Assembly (NCBI GenBank): GCA_029747585.1
Contig: JAPEVF010000284.1
Span: forward strand, 1-55,204
DNA from: Pleurotus djamor
Lineage: Eukaryota > Basidiomycota > Agaricomycetes > Agaricales > Pleurotaceae
Length of the DNA: 55,204 bases
Direction: 5' to 3'
In this document: in pieces, positions 1 to 12,084 of the stretch
Numbering within the stretch: position 1 is the first letter of the stretch
Layout of the letters: each line of letters starts with the position of its first letter
Translations under genes and position numbers: made by a program
The notes under the pieces: model-generated
Seen by the model: the letters and a program-made list of their open reading frames with translations, nothing else
Told to the model about the DNA's origin: nothing
Database searches by the model: none

Positions 1-263
1 CTTCTCTCATAAAACTTCGAAAGGGAGGTTACGGGGGTATGATCAATGATATTTGACGCGATATCAGAGTTGGTTAGGGAGGCGACGTTGAGAGAGCAAG
101 TTGAATGGGAAGATTCCATGGCGAGAGAGGCTGGAAACTGACCGATATGTCGAGGGGAGGATAGAGACGTGCTGACTCCAAATTGCTCCATTGCTCAAAA
201 GTTGTGCGAGATCTGCTCCACCTTGCTCGGGAAAAAGGCCAAAACTGCTTAGCAAAACGACTC
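1..263. other. Sequence left of the inverted-end element, no gene seen
   Basis: No reading frame with coding character or splice signals was recognised. The short minus frame across 64-255 matches nothing known to me. Confidence 0.5.
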
Positions 264-2618
264 TTATATNAAAAAAGCTGGTTAACTAGTCAAAAATCAC
301 AATAATGACTGTGGGAAAAATATTTATTATGAAAACTTTGATGAAATTGGAGTGAAACACAATTGTGATCTTTTTGAATTGTGGGAAAATTTTACTAACT
401 GTGAGAAAAGNTTTTTTATTATGGGAAAATTTCAATGGACTGTGAGAAACTTTCAACTGACCATGAGAAACAAATTATTACCACTGAGAATAAATCATGA
501 ACTATAAGAAAGCGGGGACTGGATGGTGTAGTGGTTGCCATCCTTTCTGGTTGAGAGCTTTCAGGGTCCCTGACAAGTGCAGAGCACCTGAGTTCGACCC
601 CCGTCCCCTGCTCTACCACTGGGGGGTTTTAGTGGGTATGGCGCCGAAAGAGGTAGCCGAGTCCCACACTACCGTGATCGCATGGTGTGCGTAAATGCAT
701 TTCCTCCCTGGGCTGGGTTCTGTAATATGTTGGCCATCTTTATGCATCCCATACACATTGATCCATGTCTATCTTTTATGTTAGCAGGTTTCACACCCTT
801 AAAGATGTTCTTAAGATTGGGAATTCTTCTATGATTCAATACTATGTATATTAGATTGTGTTCAACTTTGCTACAGAGATACTATCTATATTGGTCGCCT
901 CTTTACCCACCAGCTCTGCTACTGCCATGGTCATCTATACTAATCAGGTCACTCCTTTATAATCAGTATCCTGTTTCTTGGGAAAATCCATAAATGGGGT
1001 TGTTAGAGTACAGTGCATGCAAGGTGAAATGTCAAGATAGATATGTGGTTGAAGACATACAAAGTAAGTAATAAAACTTTCTCTGTTATGCCTGGTAGGG
1101 TAAATCCCATTTGGAATGCTCAAAATATTCTGTGTACACTCATATCAAGCATGTGGAATTGATGGAATGTAAGGGTGTCACCCTTGTTCATCAGTGAAAC
1201 CTCGTAACTCGTTGCGCACTCACACAACACCTCATCCACACCCTTCCATCTCCTCTCCTCCCCTTGTCTCTCTCCTATCGANGTCTCCATNGAGTCCTGT
1301 CACCTCGCGTCGATCCGGCCGCCGGCTCCTAACGACCCCGTGACAAGCGCCGCTGTCACCGCGAACCGTTTAGACCTTGCCTCGAAGGACTACTCCTCGC
1401 GAATCCACTAAACCTTGCGGGCTATGCCTCCAAAATGCTCTAAACGCCTCGAGATATTCCTAAAAAGACCACCATATGTTGCTTTTCATCTCCTCGAAGC
1501 ACATCTCGTGTCTTAAAGTGTATCTTATTTCAAATTTCCTCAGACCACACTACTTTAGCTCACCTCCTCGTACGCTCTAAACAATAACAGATATAACTTT
1601 CGTATGGTATTTATACGATCATATACAATTGCTGATATACCAGAATACCAGTCACCTTCACTCCTAGAGTCTCAGCTCGAACCTCGACGAGCTACCTCGA
1701 AGTTTGACGCATCTCTTCGCGATTTTCTCGCGTCCTCGTAATCTCATCATCCTCAACCTTCTACATCTTCGCATCAGCCATCCTCGTGCTCGCGAACCGC
1801 ATTCGCAAAGCCGACAAACCCCTACCGCATCACAACCTCAAACCCACACACTCTTCGCGTACCCCATTGAATCCCTTGAACTCGGCGTGTTCTATCTTGA
1901 CTAGAACGCGCAACTTATAGGAAGTAAGAATATACAGGGACACCAAGCAAAGGATTAGGGAGAGCAAATGATTGAACTTACCAAACTTGCAGAATCTTCA
2001 AAGTAATTCTAACTTTGCTTAGTAACCAACATGCTCCAAGGATTCCTCTGTCACTCAGGAACTTAGACGATGTAGATCTACCAAATTGAAAGATTGCAAA
2101 CATCTGTACTTTTCTATACTCAACAATACAAAAGTTAATAATGACCTTGAAGTGATAACCTTTTAGAATTGGCATAAGCTCTTATATTTAATGTAAAGCT
2201 ATTATAGTAGAAATATTTTTCCATAGCCATTAGCAAATGTAATGAACAAAGTTTGATTATCAATATGAATAAAGAAGTTAAAGAATGGTAAATACCAGGG
2301 TTCTGAATTGAAGGCTGTTGGAGCATACATATTTCCAATTGTTTGCAATCAATAGATGATTGCTAATATTTTCCCACTGATACTAAAATTTTCCCACACT
2401 AAATTTTCCCACACTTCTGAAGTGTGACAGTTGCATTCCGCTACATTTCCAAAAAATTGTTAGAGTCCAAATTTTTTTCCCACAGTCAATATTGCTATTA
2501 TAGTAAGTATATTTTTCCCACAGTCAATATTGGCATTCCACTGCACTTTTGAGAAAATTCTCATGGTAAGTATATTTTTCCCACAGTCACCATTGTGTTT
2601 AACCAGGTTTTCTATATA
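264..2618. mobile_element. Non-autonomous DNA element with inverted ends and subterminal repeats
   Basis: The two ends are imperfect inverted repeats. On the left a TATAT-A-rich stretch is followed by CTGGTTAA (278-285) and then CACAAT-NN-TGACTGTGGGAAAAATAT (298-323). The complement of the same blocks is at the right end (2572-2597 and 2599-2606, then TATATA to 2618). Inside each end the 10-mer TGTGGGAAAA recurs in one orientation (about 311, 381, plus decayed copies to about 480) and as TTTTCCCACA in the opposite orientation at the right (about 2371, 2391, 2404, 2475, 2513, 2576). Subterminal repeats of this kind are typical of hAT- or CACTA-like elements and their deletion derivatives. No transposase frame was found, so it is called non-autonomous. 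The target-site duplication could not be fixed; the outer TATA may be part of it. Confidence 0.65.
514..720 (+). mobile_element. tRNA-like SINE candidate nested in the inverted-end element
   Basis: The 5' part (514-608) folds like a class II tRNA. GGGGAC (514-519) can pair with GTCCCC (603-608) as an acceptor stem, TGGTGTAGTGG (from 524) fits the RNA polymerase III A box, and GAGTTCGACCCC (from 590) fits the B box. The 95-base spacing is long, as in Ser/Leu tRNAs, but no clean anticodon arm was found and unrelated sequence follows (TAGTGGGTATGG... to about 720). A tRNA-derived SINE or decayed tRNA is more likely than a working tRNA. The 3' boundary is uncertain. Confidence 0.5.
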
Positions 2619-2643
2619 GAAATAGAAAGGTGCTAATACATTC

Positions 2644-3330
2644 CGGGTATACCCAAAAATAAATAGGGGTTAATATGCAATGGGTATACCCAGGTCCAAA
2701 CAATTTATAGCTTGGGTATACCCAAATAAACTTTGGGGGTCAATAGGTTCTGGGTATACCCAAACCTCTACTGTTTATACCCTGGGTATATCCAGCAACC
2801 ACTTACAATGCATAGGGGCTATTAGTCAATGGGTATACCCAGGACTCTACTATTTATACTCTGGGTATACCCACCACCTAATTATAGCTTAGGTATACTA
2901 TACCCTGGGTATACCCAAATGCTATCCTATTTAATTGGTGGTTTATCAGAAAAAAGGGTCTCAATATACCTTGGGTATACCCATATTAGTGTTATCTAGG
3001 CTCTAAATAATACTGGGTATACCCACATATATAGAGGCTAATAGTGGATGGGCATACCCAAGTCGTACTAGCTTATGCTCTGGGTATGCCCAGCAAATGA
3101 TTATACCTTAGGTGTAATATGCTCTGAGTATACCCAAAGGCTACCCTATTTGGCCCAGTGTTTATGAGAAAAAAGGGCCTTAATATGTCCTGGGTATACC
3201 CATAATACTGTTATTGAGGCCTTGAATATTGTTGGGTATGCCCAGTCTACCCTAGTATAATGTAGTGCAAATAGACCTGGGCATACCCATAAGGTGTGAC
3301 ATTTTCAGTGTGACATCCTGGGTATACCCA
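2644..3330. repeat. Array of 17 palindromes TGGGTATACCCA with 219-bp higher-order period
   Basis: The 12-base perfect palindrome TGGGTATACCCA occurs exactly at 2681, 2713, 2751, 2830, 2862, 2906, 2972, 3014, 3191 and 3319. One- or two-base variants lie at 2644, 2783, 3049, 3081, 3125, 3233 and 3278. Start-to-start spacing is not random. The run 32-44-66-42 from 2830 is repeated exactly from 3049, so five palindromes form a unit of 219 bp present about twice; the spacer sequences of the two units are also clearly related. The first copies follow a period of about 70 bp. It lies directly beside the inverted-end element and encodes nothing convincing. Confidence 0.9.
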
Positions 3331-6300
3331 AGTGCCCCAAAAGCCTGGGCTGAGCCCAGATTTTGACCCCCTTTTAGGTGTATTATTCCCCACTAACCTA
3401 TTACACCTATAAGGGGTCTAAACCCGGCAGCCTAAGGTGCTAATATCCAGGTGTGAGTACACGGAGGTGAGAAAAATGATCCACTTCTCCTTGCCCTTCG
3501 ATTCGTGGAGCATGATATTAACCTGGCCAGATGGAGAGAACAGCGATGCAATGGCACCAGATGGTACTTTCTGACTGGAGGCTTTGATTGTCTTTTCAGG
3601 GGATGCTAGTACCAAGGAGGCATCGACGGTGCGTTTGACATTTTGGGTATGGTCACGGATCGGATACAAGACCTGTACGACTGATCATGGAGATGTCAGA
3701 CTTTCGGTACGAGGATCAGAGTTGAAAGGAGGACTCACCATCAGAGTCCTTGAACATAGATTCTCTGAGAGGTATAGGGAGCTCGGCAAGTCGTCGAAAC
3801 ATGAGGTGATGGTTGCGCTGATCTGAAATCCTACCACCAAAGGATGGCCAGAACGGAAGGATAGCAGCCGCTCTTGAAACTTGAAGCCAGAATCCTGTTA
3901 AGATCAGGAGGGCAGTCTTAGTTGTGTGAGGCACTAAGACGAGCGGGGTGGGACNAAAAAGGCTGCGAGATCGAATTCCACAATTATTAGAAGTCATAGA
4001 GTCTTTCCAGAGATGACAATTGAGTACTTGAGTACTTGAGTGCCAAAAAGTATCTGAGACTATCGAAAGGCTTGGTGACTCTGAAATTGATGGTCAAAGG
4101 GCACCTTGGAGGCTCTGCGTGCCTCTAAAGGCTTTGCGTTTTGTCGCGCTCAAGGTCCGTCAGAGCTGGCAAATGGCAAACAGGGAGAAAACCAGACTTG
4201 ATGTGGGCTTACACTCGAAGCGGAAAAACAGAGCGTAATCCAGTCAAATGGGCAGTCGTTCTCTGTCAAAAAGAAGGGCAAGCTGAAAAAAAAAATTGCA
4301 CGCTCCGTGAGTCAGGGGCTCTCCTGTCAAGTTCAGGTGGTTGAAGTTCGAGCGCCGGACGGTTGTTTCTAAGTCCCTTTCTACCCTCACACTATTCAGC
4401 TCAGCAGGTACTGCTCTTTATCGTGAAGGAAACCAAACTGTAGCCCCCTGCTTCTCTATTCACTACCCATGATGTGCATATATCGCTGTGGGATCTCACG
4501 AAATTCTGCGGAGTCTGGACTCTGTGCTGGGTTCGTGCATGGCCTTTGCTCGTATGTCTATATCGTCTCCAGCCCTCTAGCTGCATATTCATCATCTTCA
4601 AAATGTAGGGCCATTCATCGACGAACTTTGCTCGCGACGCGGTCCCACGAATGAGCCCATCGAGCCATTCGTTCCCTTCCGTGTCTCGTCCCCGCACACA
4701 AGCTCCTCGATGCTCCCAGGAACAACGCCGTTTGTTCATCGAAATGATCGCCCGGAAAACATCAGCTGTCCATTTCTCGTCAACTAGCCTCGATGTCACT
4801 GGAGCTCGGAGGTGTCGCTGGATTGGGCAACCAAGTTGGGACGTGTTAGGCGGTTTCAGACCAACTACACAAATTCTCTCGGTACGTTATTGGTTATCTT
4901 CCTGTCGTCCTCCCCCGGCTCAACCTTAGGAGACGATACCCAGATGACGCCAAGCGAGCAGAACCTCGTATGCGAATGTTGGCTGCTCCCTGAGCTACGG
5001 GCTCGTGTGTCCTTCCACTGGCGTCCAGCTAGCCATTCTAGTCCCATCCTACATATTATTACCATTCGATTCCATCCGACCACACCACGATCGACATCAT
5101 CGTATGCTCTCTACCTCAATAACAGCACATCCCACTACCAACTGCCCCACTCTCTCCCTCCCAGACCACGCAATCATATAGCGCATGCATCCCCGCTACC
5201 TCGAAGTAGCACCGCGGTGGATTGGCCGGATTCTGATCAGTTTTATGAGGCTGAAGTCTGAGATCTAATGAAGCCATACTGCAGCGGCTCCGAGAGGGCT
5301 AAGCCAGCGAAATGGATTACGCACATGGGTAGACAAAGGAGAACTCGAAGCGATGGCGAAGGGAGGCTCTTACTACAGACTGCGGACTGCGGGAGGGGAG
5401 GAAACAAACTGGGGACAGTAATCGATAAATCTTGGAGCTTGAAGCTCCAAGCTCCAAGCTCCAAGCTCCGAGTTTCGACGTTCAAGCTCGCGGTTCAAAC
5501 TTCCTCTCGCATTCCAACTCATACTAGATCTCCTCCAACTACCCGCGCATTCTCTCTTCGTATCCTCATCCTCAAGCTTCGAGCGCATCTCCCTTTTCCT
5601 ACAGCCAATCATCGTCTCGTCCAACCGAAGCAGCCTCGTGCTTTCCAACACGAGCTAGCCTTCTGTGATTCCCGCCCTCTAGCATTTACCTCTATCCTCC
5701 CTTCATCGTGTCGTCTCTTTCATCCTGAAACGCGACTGGTGTCCCTTGTTCTCGTGCTTGTGCTGGGAAAGGAGGATTGGAGAGGCTTTGGGATTGAATG
5801 GGACGAAGTTAGAGATATCTTCTTCACGACATGCGTCCCCTCGAAACCACACCCTCTCGCTTTACTCTACAGTACCGCCATCATCCATCAAACACCACCT
5901 ACCCACTTCCTGACTGCTTGCCACGCATATCCGCATCCGCCCTCCTTCGTGTTGACGCTGAAGCTTGAAGCATTCAATGCTGACGGTTGCGTCTCTCCGG
6001 CCATGCTCGAGCACCTCTGTCCAGCACCTTTCAAAGCCTATGGACTCTGTCAATTCCTGAGTGTATGGCTGTCCCTTGTCATGGTCGAGCTTAAAGGTAC
6101 GGTTCGCTTGATATTCCCTTTGAGTACCCATCACTGACGCCATATCCGCATTACCCAGATAGCTACCATGCTTTCTTCGCGCTATGAAGCGAGGGCTTGG
6201 CAACCGAGAATAGGGATCACGACGGGCAGGGAAGAGGAAGTTGAGATGAAGAGCTCGAGGAAGAGGACGAGGACAAGGAAGGACGAGGACAAGGAAGGCA

Positions 6301-9041
6301 ATCTTGGGAAGGGAACGGATCGACGCAGACACGAGGGAGCAACCTGCTGTTTTGGAAAGGATTACGGAAGAACACGCTCTTTGAGCACGATACTGCCGGC
6401 GCTCTCTGCGTCCTCCCCTTCAATGCCAACACTGTTATTAGCACCACCACCGCTGCCGGCATTAACATCCACTCGCATTTGACCTTTCTTCAGGTCATCA
6501 CACGTGCTCCGGTCGTAGCTTTGAGCTCGGATAGAGTCTCGGTTCTCCTTTTGCGGATACACTCAGAGATCGGATACCCATTCAAATTGAAGGCTTGAAT
6601 GTTCACGAGGTCTCTCATTTGAACCAAGTCACTTCCACCAACTTCGTCTTCTTCGGGTTCAAGCATTGCACGGACGGTATCGACGTTGTGGATTGAACGG
6701 CTCAGGACGTTTTGGCTGGAGTGGACTTTCGGACGGCACTCTGCTCGCTAATTCCAGAGACTAAGCTGGATCCAGCTGCCTCTTCCATGTGTCTGCACCA
6801 ACCATTCAAGCGCTCCATCTTCTTCCGTCCAGCGTGTACCTTTTGTAGAGAGAGGTGCTCCCTGTCGCACTCCCAACGACGAGGTCCATGATCTAGCTTT
6901 GAACGCGAGTCGGTCGTCCTTTCGTATGCATGGAGCTCACTAGAGCGCATCCATATCGTTGTTTTTGCCTTCCACATGGTCCTCTTCATCATCTTCCCCC
7001 TCCATAGTATGCTATGCTGTATGGCCTCTTCTTATATGATCGTGTTTTGTCGATTTCCATTCCTTCGAGCATGGACTTCTACTGTACCAAGTACTGTTTC
7101 ATTCACCGGCAGAGTCTCTTGCTATGCACCACGAGATTAGTTATCGGGTATCGAGAGCTCAAACGTTTGGCGATACCGCTCACCTATTTCCCTCATGGAC
7201 GTTGACGAAGGTAGGATAAGCGCCCATTGAACGCCCAACCGGTGAAACCAATCCCCGGAGGCCGGAACTACTTACCCACAACCGTTGGCAATCGACCGTC
7301 TACTTGTTCAAAATATTCGTGTAAGGCCTCAATAAGGCCTTACAAGTTTCCTCGCTCTGGAGCAAGACATTGAACCGAGGTTTCGTCTTTACCTTTCCGG
7401 CTTGATATGGAGCAACACTGCGCTAGAAAGTACCAAGTGGTTGGCTTCGTTCAACCGTCGTTGATCTTGGGTTGATCAAGGCTATTTGTACGCCACGATA
7501 GCCCGACGAAAACCGGCGAAGCTGACACACCGTTACTCATAGTACGCAGATTTTTCAAACATTTTGCGCTGGTGTTTTCGGTATCTCCACCCGGGTCTTC
7601 AGCCCAGTCAGGCTTTAGCTTTAGACGCCACCGAAGACCGTTTTCGTATGGCAACTTGCTCTCTTTCCCTTTGGCTCCCATGCTCACGCCTCCGTATTCG
7701 CTGTCTACCAAGTCCGTTAGAGACTCTACTCAACTTAGCACGCCATGCTGCCCCTGAATACCACATAGTATCCCAGGATTCTGTGGATAAGAACTATTCG
7801 CCGAAACTTGGTGTCTTTTGCGCTGAGAGCTCTTTGTGTCTTGGTCCTGACAATGAAGAAGGATCGGAGGAAGGTGCGCTGGAGGTCCCAGAGGACTTGA
7901 ATGCTTCGATTGACAAGGCAGGCATGCCGGGAATGGCTCGACGTATCTGGGTGACTTGAAACCCGCCGCATTTATATCAAGCTCCACCCCATAGGTACGC
8001 TTTGTCACCTTCAGGCTTCGGCACCCTTGCGACTCCAATACCCACAGCACATCAAGACACTTTGACCCCATATCAAAGATGCTTTCTTCCCCACCGACGT
8101 CAACGCTGTAGTAAGACAAATCTTCTGCTCTTCGCTCTTTGTCCTCACCATTGCCTCAAGATTCAGAGGATGGACAGTCGTAGGAACTGGGGAACGGCTG
8201 TCATTTAAACGCTGCACTTGACTTCTAACTTGGTCATTGGCTTACATGCACTCTGGTACGAATATTTCTCGCTTCGTCATCACCATCAGCTTCTGACTTC
8301 GATCTCCCCCACCATTCTTGCAGCCATATTACAAGCCCACCGGCTACCGTGGTCCTGACACCCCACGTTCGAAGAGGCGGTTGCTAGTGCTTCCTCTGCC
8401 ACCCCGAGTACTAACGAGCTTCCAGAGCTCGACCACTATGCGCTATGGACTGGAATACGACATCTTGAGCTCACTACTTTGGGTACGTCTGCCCAATTCT
8501 TCGTAGCGGTATCCTCCAATCAATCACGGGCTATTCATAGCCATTGGCACCTGCTCTTTTGACTGGCCTGCACGGGCTAAATATGTCTCTTGATGACCGC
8601 GATGAATGTATCCTTCTCCTTGCCTCGCTCCTTTCGCCTACCGCTCCTGCGGATAATACAGACGCAAAACAAGCTCCACCTTTCTGCCTTTTCCAAGTGC
8701 TGCGAGACTTCGATACTTCAACCCTCCCATTATGGTCGGTTCGTCAACGTATCTCCTCCATTTCTCATGGATTAAAACGAATTTCTGCTCGTAGGGACCC
8801 ACTTACAAGCTGCATATCAATATTGAACAGGCGAACGCGGGTCACCGTTTGAATTCTACACGCCAATCTTCAGGTCGAAATTGAGGGATCGCAATTCCCA
8901 GGTCGCCCGTAGGGAGCACACGTAGATATAGGGTACCATCTACTCTATTCTCTACATGAGTAGCGACTGAAACAGACGATACCGTAGAGTAGAATCGGAG
9001 ATACTTGATCTTGGACCGGAGTATGGGTATGAGACTAGACC
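3331..9041. other. Gene-poor, degenerate stretch
   Basis: No frame here could be assigned to a family. Codon-like patches with plausible splice sites are present, for example plus-strand 8321-8474 followed by a possible intron ending at 8540 and a 102-codon frame to 8852. Its text has LRR-like leucine spacing (LWTGIRHLEL), so a decayed F-box/LRR gene is possible. A purine-rich run lies near 6230-6300 and the octamer-like repeat GAGTACTT near 4021-4045. Long frames such as 5268-6137 are low-complexity and have no intron logic. Most likely this is old, mutated transposon and gene debris. Confidence 0.4.
5434..5469. repeat. AAGCTCC tandem repeat with inverted leader
   Basis: Four exact head-to-tail copies of AAGCTCC occupy 5442-5469, preceded by the complement GGAGCTT (5434-5440), so the run can form a short hairpin. 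Confidence 0.85.
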
Positions 9042-10664
9042 TTAAGTCGACGGCGTTTCGCGTAGCGCTCTCAGAGCCTTGCCCATCCTTGCCCAATCAC
9101 CAAGTTCAGATAGGTGACCTTTCCCAGAACCAGTTGTATCCGGAGCGTTCACTACGCACGACGACGGAAGGACGCGATGTAAAAAATGCGCCACAAACAA
9201 AGGTGATTTGATAGGCGAGTGACACACCCCCAACTCCCGTAGATTCTTGAATGGTGTAATTTTATTAGGCCGCCCGTTCAGCTTTGCAGTGGGTCCGCAG
9301 GACATGGATATGTTGAGCCAGAGTAACTGTGGAGCGGCAGCAGCTATATCGGACAAGGTGTCCATCGTGAGCAGTGGTTGGGGAGGAAGCCGAAGGTCCC
9401 AATCAGAGCTACCAAAACCTAGGTGGTTGATGTCTGGAAGGGACTTGAAGAGGCGGAGAATATGGCTCCGACCAAGTTGAAAGGGTAAAGGGTGTAGGAT
9501 GATGAGGGAATAGAGGTGTTTACACGAAAGTAGCGGCTCAACAATGGAGAACGATTGGGCATTGGTCATGGGGTGGTACACCGTGTCACTTGCTCGGAGA
9601 TCAATGGTCAGCGACTCGAGGAGGGGCCAATTCTTGGCAATAAGAGTGACAAGCTGAGCTTCACGAACAACGACTTGCTCGTCGAATGCAGTGATGCTAA
9701 TTCTCCGCATGGTGGAGACCGCAAACGGGGTTGTAAAACACTTGATTGCTCGGTTGAATGAGATATCAAGGTCCATAGAAGTTAAGGATGGATAGGCCAA
9801 CGACGGGAGAGAAATAGCGAATGTGGCATCTTGCTCAGTGTAGAGGAAGCAGTGTGCACAGATGGATTCAAGATGTAAGTGCTGAGAAAGTGCGCATGAG
9901 ACTTGCTCTGTGAGGAAAATTGCTGGTAGGCGGATTTCTCGAAGCAAAGGGAGGGATTTGAGCATGCGCATGAGGACGGGGAAATTGACATCCTCTTGAT
10001 ATATCTGGTCATTCGTGTACTCAATGAAGGACAGGAAACGTAGGTGAGGCATCTTGAGGGGTATCAAGTCCATGACGTAGTCGAGTCCTTGCTCGTCATC
10101 ATGACGATAATCCTCAACATAGCACGATTCAATGGCTGGGTGTGCGAAGAGGTGGAGGAAGGAGGGATCGATCCACCCGTGTATTTCGCGTAGATTGGGG
10201 AGCAAGACAGAAAATGGGCGGTCGGAGGCGACAGCGTAATAGAGCTTTTCGCGAGCCGTCTTGGGTCCATGGAGAATTTTGACCCTCTGATTGTACTTCT
10301 TGAATTGGTTCCAACCCTCGGAATCGATCGGGTGAGGGAAGTAATACTGGCTCATATAAGTAGAGAAGCAGTTTAAGAGTTCCGGGAAACTCACACATCC
10401 ATTAGAATCATGCTCAATGGGTGACAAGAGTCGAAGCAAGGAGAGATCGTAATGGACTTCTCGCCACGCAAAATCAAGCGAGATGTCCGCCCAAGCCCTA
10501 CATACAAGCGCACACTTCACATACTGCCGCTGCCTCTCCAAGTCCTCAATGCGAGTGTTTCCGGTTGGCAGGAACCCAAGTATGACGCTGAGTAGCTCTG
10601 GGAGAGAAAAGGGAGTTTTCCTCGACATCGTGTTGCTGACAGATTCACTCGATTTTGTTGACAT
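9042..10664 (-). CDS. F-box protein 1 (LRR-like C-terminal part)
   Basis: Predicted substrate-recognition subunit of an SCF ubiquitin ligase. The N-terminus (residues about 15-75) has the basidiomycete F-box pattern: FSLPELLSVILGFL, then CALVCRAWADISLDFAWREV. The rest is leucine-rich with repeated MPHLRFLSF- and LPLLREIRL-type motifs. The whole span reads as one open frame of 540 codons. However, 10394-10347 has a consensus donor (GTGAGT), a CTTAAAC branch-like site and a CAG acceptor. It is 48 bases long, has no stop, and sits at the same place and phase as the intron needed in F-box 2 (15773-17397). The spliced protein, complement(9042..10346,10395..10664), would be 524 residues. Substrate unknown. 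The family is assigned by motif and paralogue comparison; confident. Confidence 0.87.
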   Translation of the reverse strand: MSTKSSESVSNTMSRKTPFSLPELLSVILGFLPTGNTRIEDLERQRQYVKCALVCRAWADISLDFAWREVHYDLSLLRLLSPIEHDSNGCVSFPELLNCFSTYMSQYYFPHPIDSEGWNQFKKYNQRVKILHGPKTAREKLYYAVASDRPFSVLLPNLREIHGWIDPSFLHLFAHPAIESCYVEDYRHDDEQGLDYVMDLIPLKMPHLRFLSFIEYTNDQIYQEDVNFPVLMRMLKSLPLLREIRLPAIFLTEQVSCALSQHLHLESICAHCFLYTEQDATFAISLPSLAYPSLTSMDLDISFNRAIKCFTTPFAVSTMRRISITAFDEQVVVREAQLVTLIAKNWPLLESLTIDLRASDTVYHPMTNAQSFSIVEPLLSCKHLYSLIILHPLPFQLGRSHILRLFKSLPDINHLGFGSSDWDLRLPPQPLLTMDTLSDIAAAAPQLLWLNISMSCGPTAKLNGRPNKITPFKNLRELGVCHSPIKSPLFVAHFLHRVLPSSCVVNAPDTTGSGKGHLSELGDWARMGKALRALRETPST

Positions 10665-11109
10665 TGTCTGTTTCTACGGACGGGCTGGTGGTGGCTGTAT
10701 GACATCAGTTCGAAGCCCGGGATACTGCAGCATAGCTCACAGAGAGTGACTCACAGAGGTGCGACCAGAGATCACAAAGTCAAGACAAAGTACAACACCA
10801 ATTTGTCCACGATGGAGAAAAGGAATAAACGCCCAGGGTCGCGCCGAAGCCCTACCTCGCCCTACATCTGAGCGTACTCTTTGCGTACTCTACATCTGTA
10901 ACTCGGTTCAGGTATGATTTTACGTCGACTCAGCAGTGCTGAAGAGGCTCTGTCGCATGGACTCACAGAACATGCAAATGACCAGAAGAGCTGAACTACA
11001 GCGCCCATGGGCCATCGCCGAGGACAGTGAGCACCGTCGTAATTTGCAAGCAAGTAGGATCCGATGCACATTCAGTTGTCTCTTCAGCGGAAAAGCACAT
11101 AAATGTACG
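10665..11109. other. Intergenic, upstream of F-box 1
   Basis: Holds the promoter side of F-box 1. No TATA box or gene was recognised; short frames on both strands look like noise. Confidence 0.4.
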
Positions 11110-12084
11110 CTACGGCAAGGATGACATACGAAGACAGGAATGTTGGGCTAATGGGAAGCATGAGAATGTCAACAGACAGTAATGCGAGACATGGTCCGAC
11201 ATGGTCAATATGTAGCAAAGGGTAGGATTCCTGTCGGAGGTGAAGGGGGTGGTAGAACGAGGTTCACGATGCGACCGTCGACTGGCAACAGCGGTCAGAA
11301 TGATCAAAGTCAAGCAAAATATGACTACGTACATCAGGAAGAGATTGGTGCTTGGATGTAGGTATTCGACATCGCAACCTTCAAAGTGGGGGGACAACAC
11401 GCAGCGCGGCAACGAGACGGTGAGCGCATTCATGGAGACTCCACGGATCAATTGGCAGCGCGAAAGCGAAGCAAGATGAATGAGCTCATAACGGAACCTT
11501 TAGCTGTGGACGAGCATTAGTAAATAACCAGATGGATCAAGTGAGCGTGGTTCATCCAATGATAGTCCGTCGCGCTCGTTATGGGCTTGAACTTGGGAAA
11601 CCAACATGGGGAGAACTTAGGTGAGGGGAATGGTGTTAACAGAGTGAAAAATGTCTAAAGATGCGAAGAATTAAAAACTGCACGCCATGAAATTGAAAAG
11701 GAAAGAGAGCATACCTGATAACACAACCCACCATCGACTTCGCCAGAGTGAAGCAAGACATCCTTCAATTTCCATCGCGTCCCATATACTCTACTATCCT
11801 CTGAGTGATACGTGGTGGTAGTTGACGCTTGAGGAAGGACGGATGAAAGAGACGGAGGTCGAGAGCGTTCAGATACGTCTGTTGCATGCTGGTTGAAGTA
11901 TCGACGCCAGCGTAGGTAAAGACCGGCCGGACGCCAGGGAAATCTGAGCTTGGTCCTTTGGGTTGTCATCGCATTCGCCGAGGGTAGGATCCCAGATCAG
12001 ACGATGACGGATCGTGATCAACGGTTGCACTGGACGAGTGGAGGGGATGGCAGCGGAGACAATAGCCACAGCGTTTACGGCCAT
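11110..12084 (-). pseudogene. Possible seven-helix membrane protein (DUF6533-like), broken or unresolved
   Basis: Several minus-strand patches look like exons of one membrane protein. An N-side patch contains NAVAIVSAAI (near 12075). A middle patch (to 11716) ends WKLKDVLLHSGEVDGGLCYQ before a GTATGC donor. A C-side patch has a GC pair followed by a 20-residue hydrophobic helix (NLFLMYVVIFCLTLIILTAV, about 11370-11310) and a TP...LCYI segment. In basidiomycete DUF6533/6534 proteins a GC motif, a helix and a TPL...LY segment occur in this order. I could not join the patches in one frame, so it may be a relic. Assignment is by eye and weak. Confidence 0.25.

Noticed and set aside
2680..2892. 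70-codon frame through the palindromes
   Set aside because: Its peptide repeats simply translate the DNA repeat.
2644..3330. CRISPR-like array
   Set aside because: Repeats are only 12 bases, palindromic, unevenly spaced, with related spacers, and the organism is a eukaryote.
4401..4799. 132-codon minus frame
   Set aside because: Opposed by plus-strand frames of similar length (4469-4654, 4651-4929), no motif, no introns; not supported.
5268..6137. 289-codon plus-strand frame
   Set aside because: Low-complexity text including the AAGCTCC repeat, no motif and no splice support; overlapping frames on the other strand are as long.
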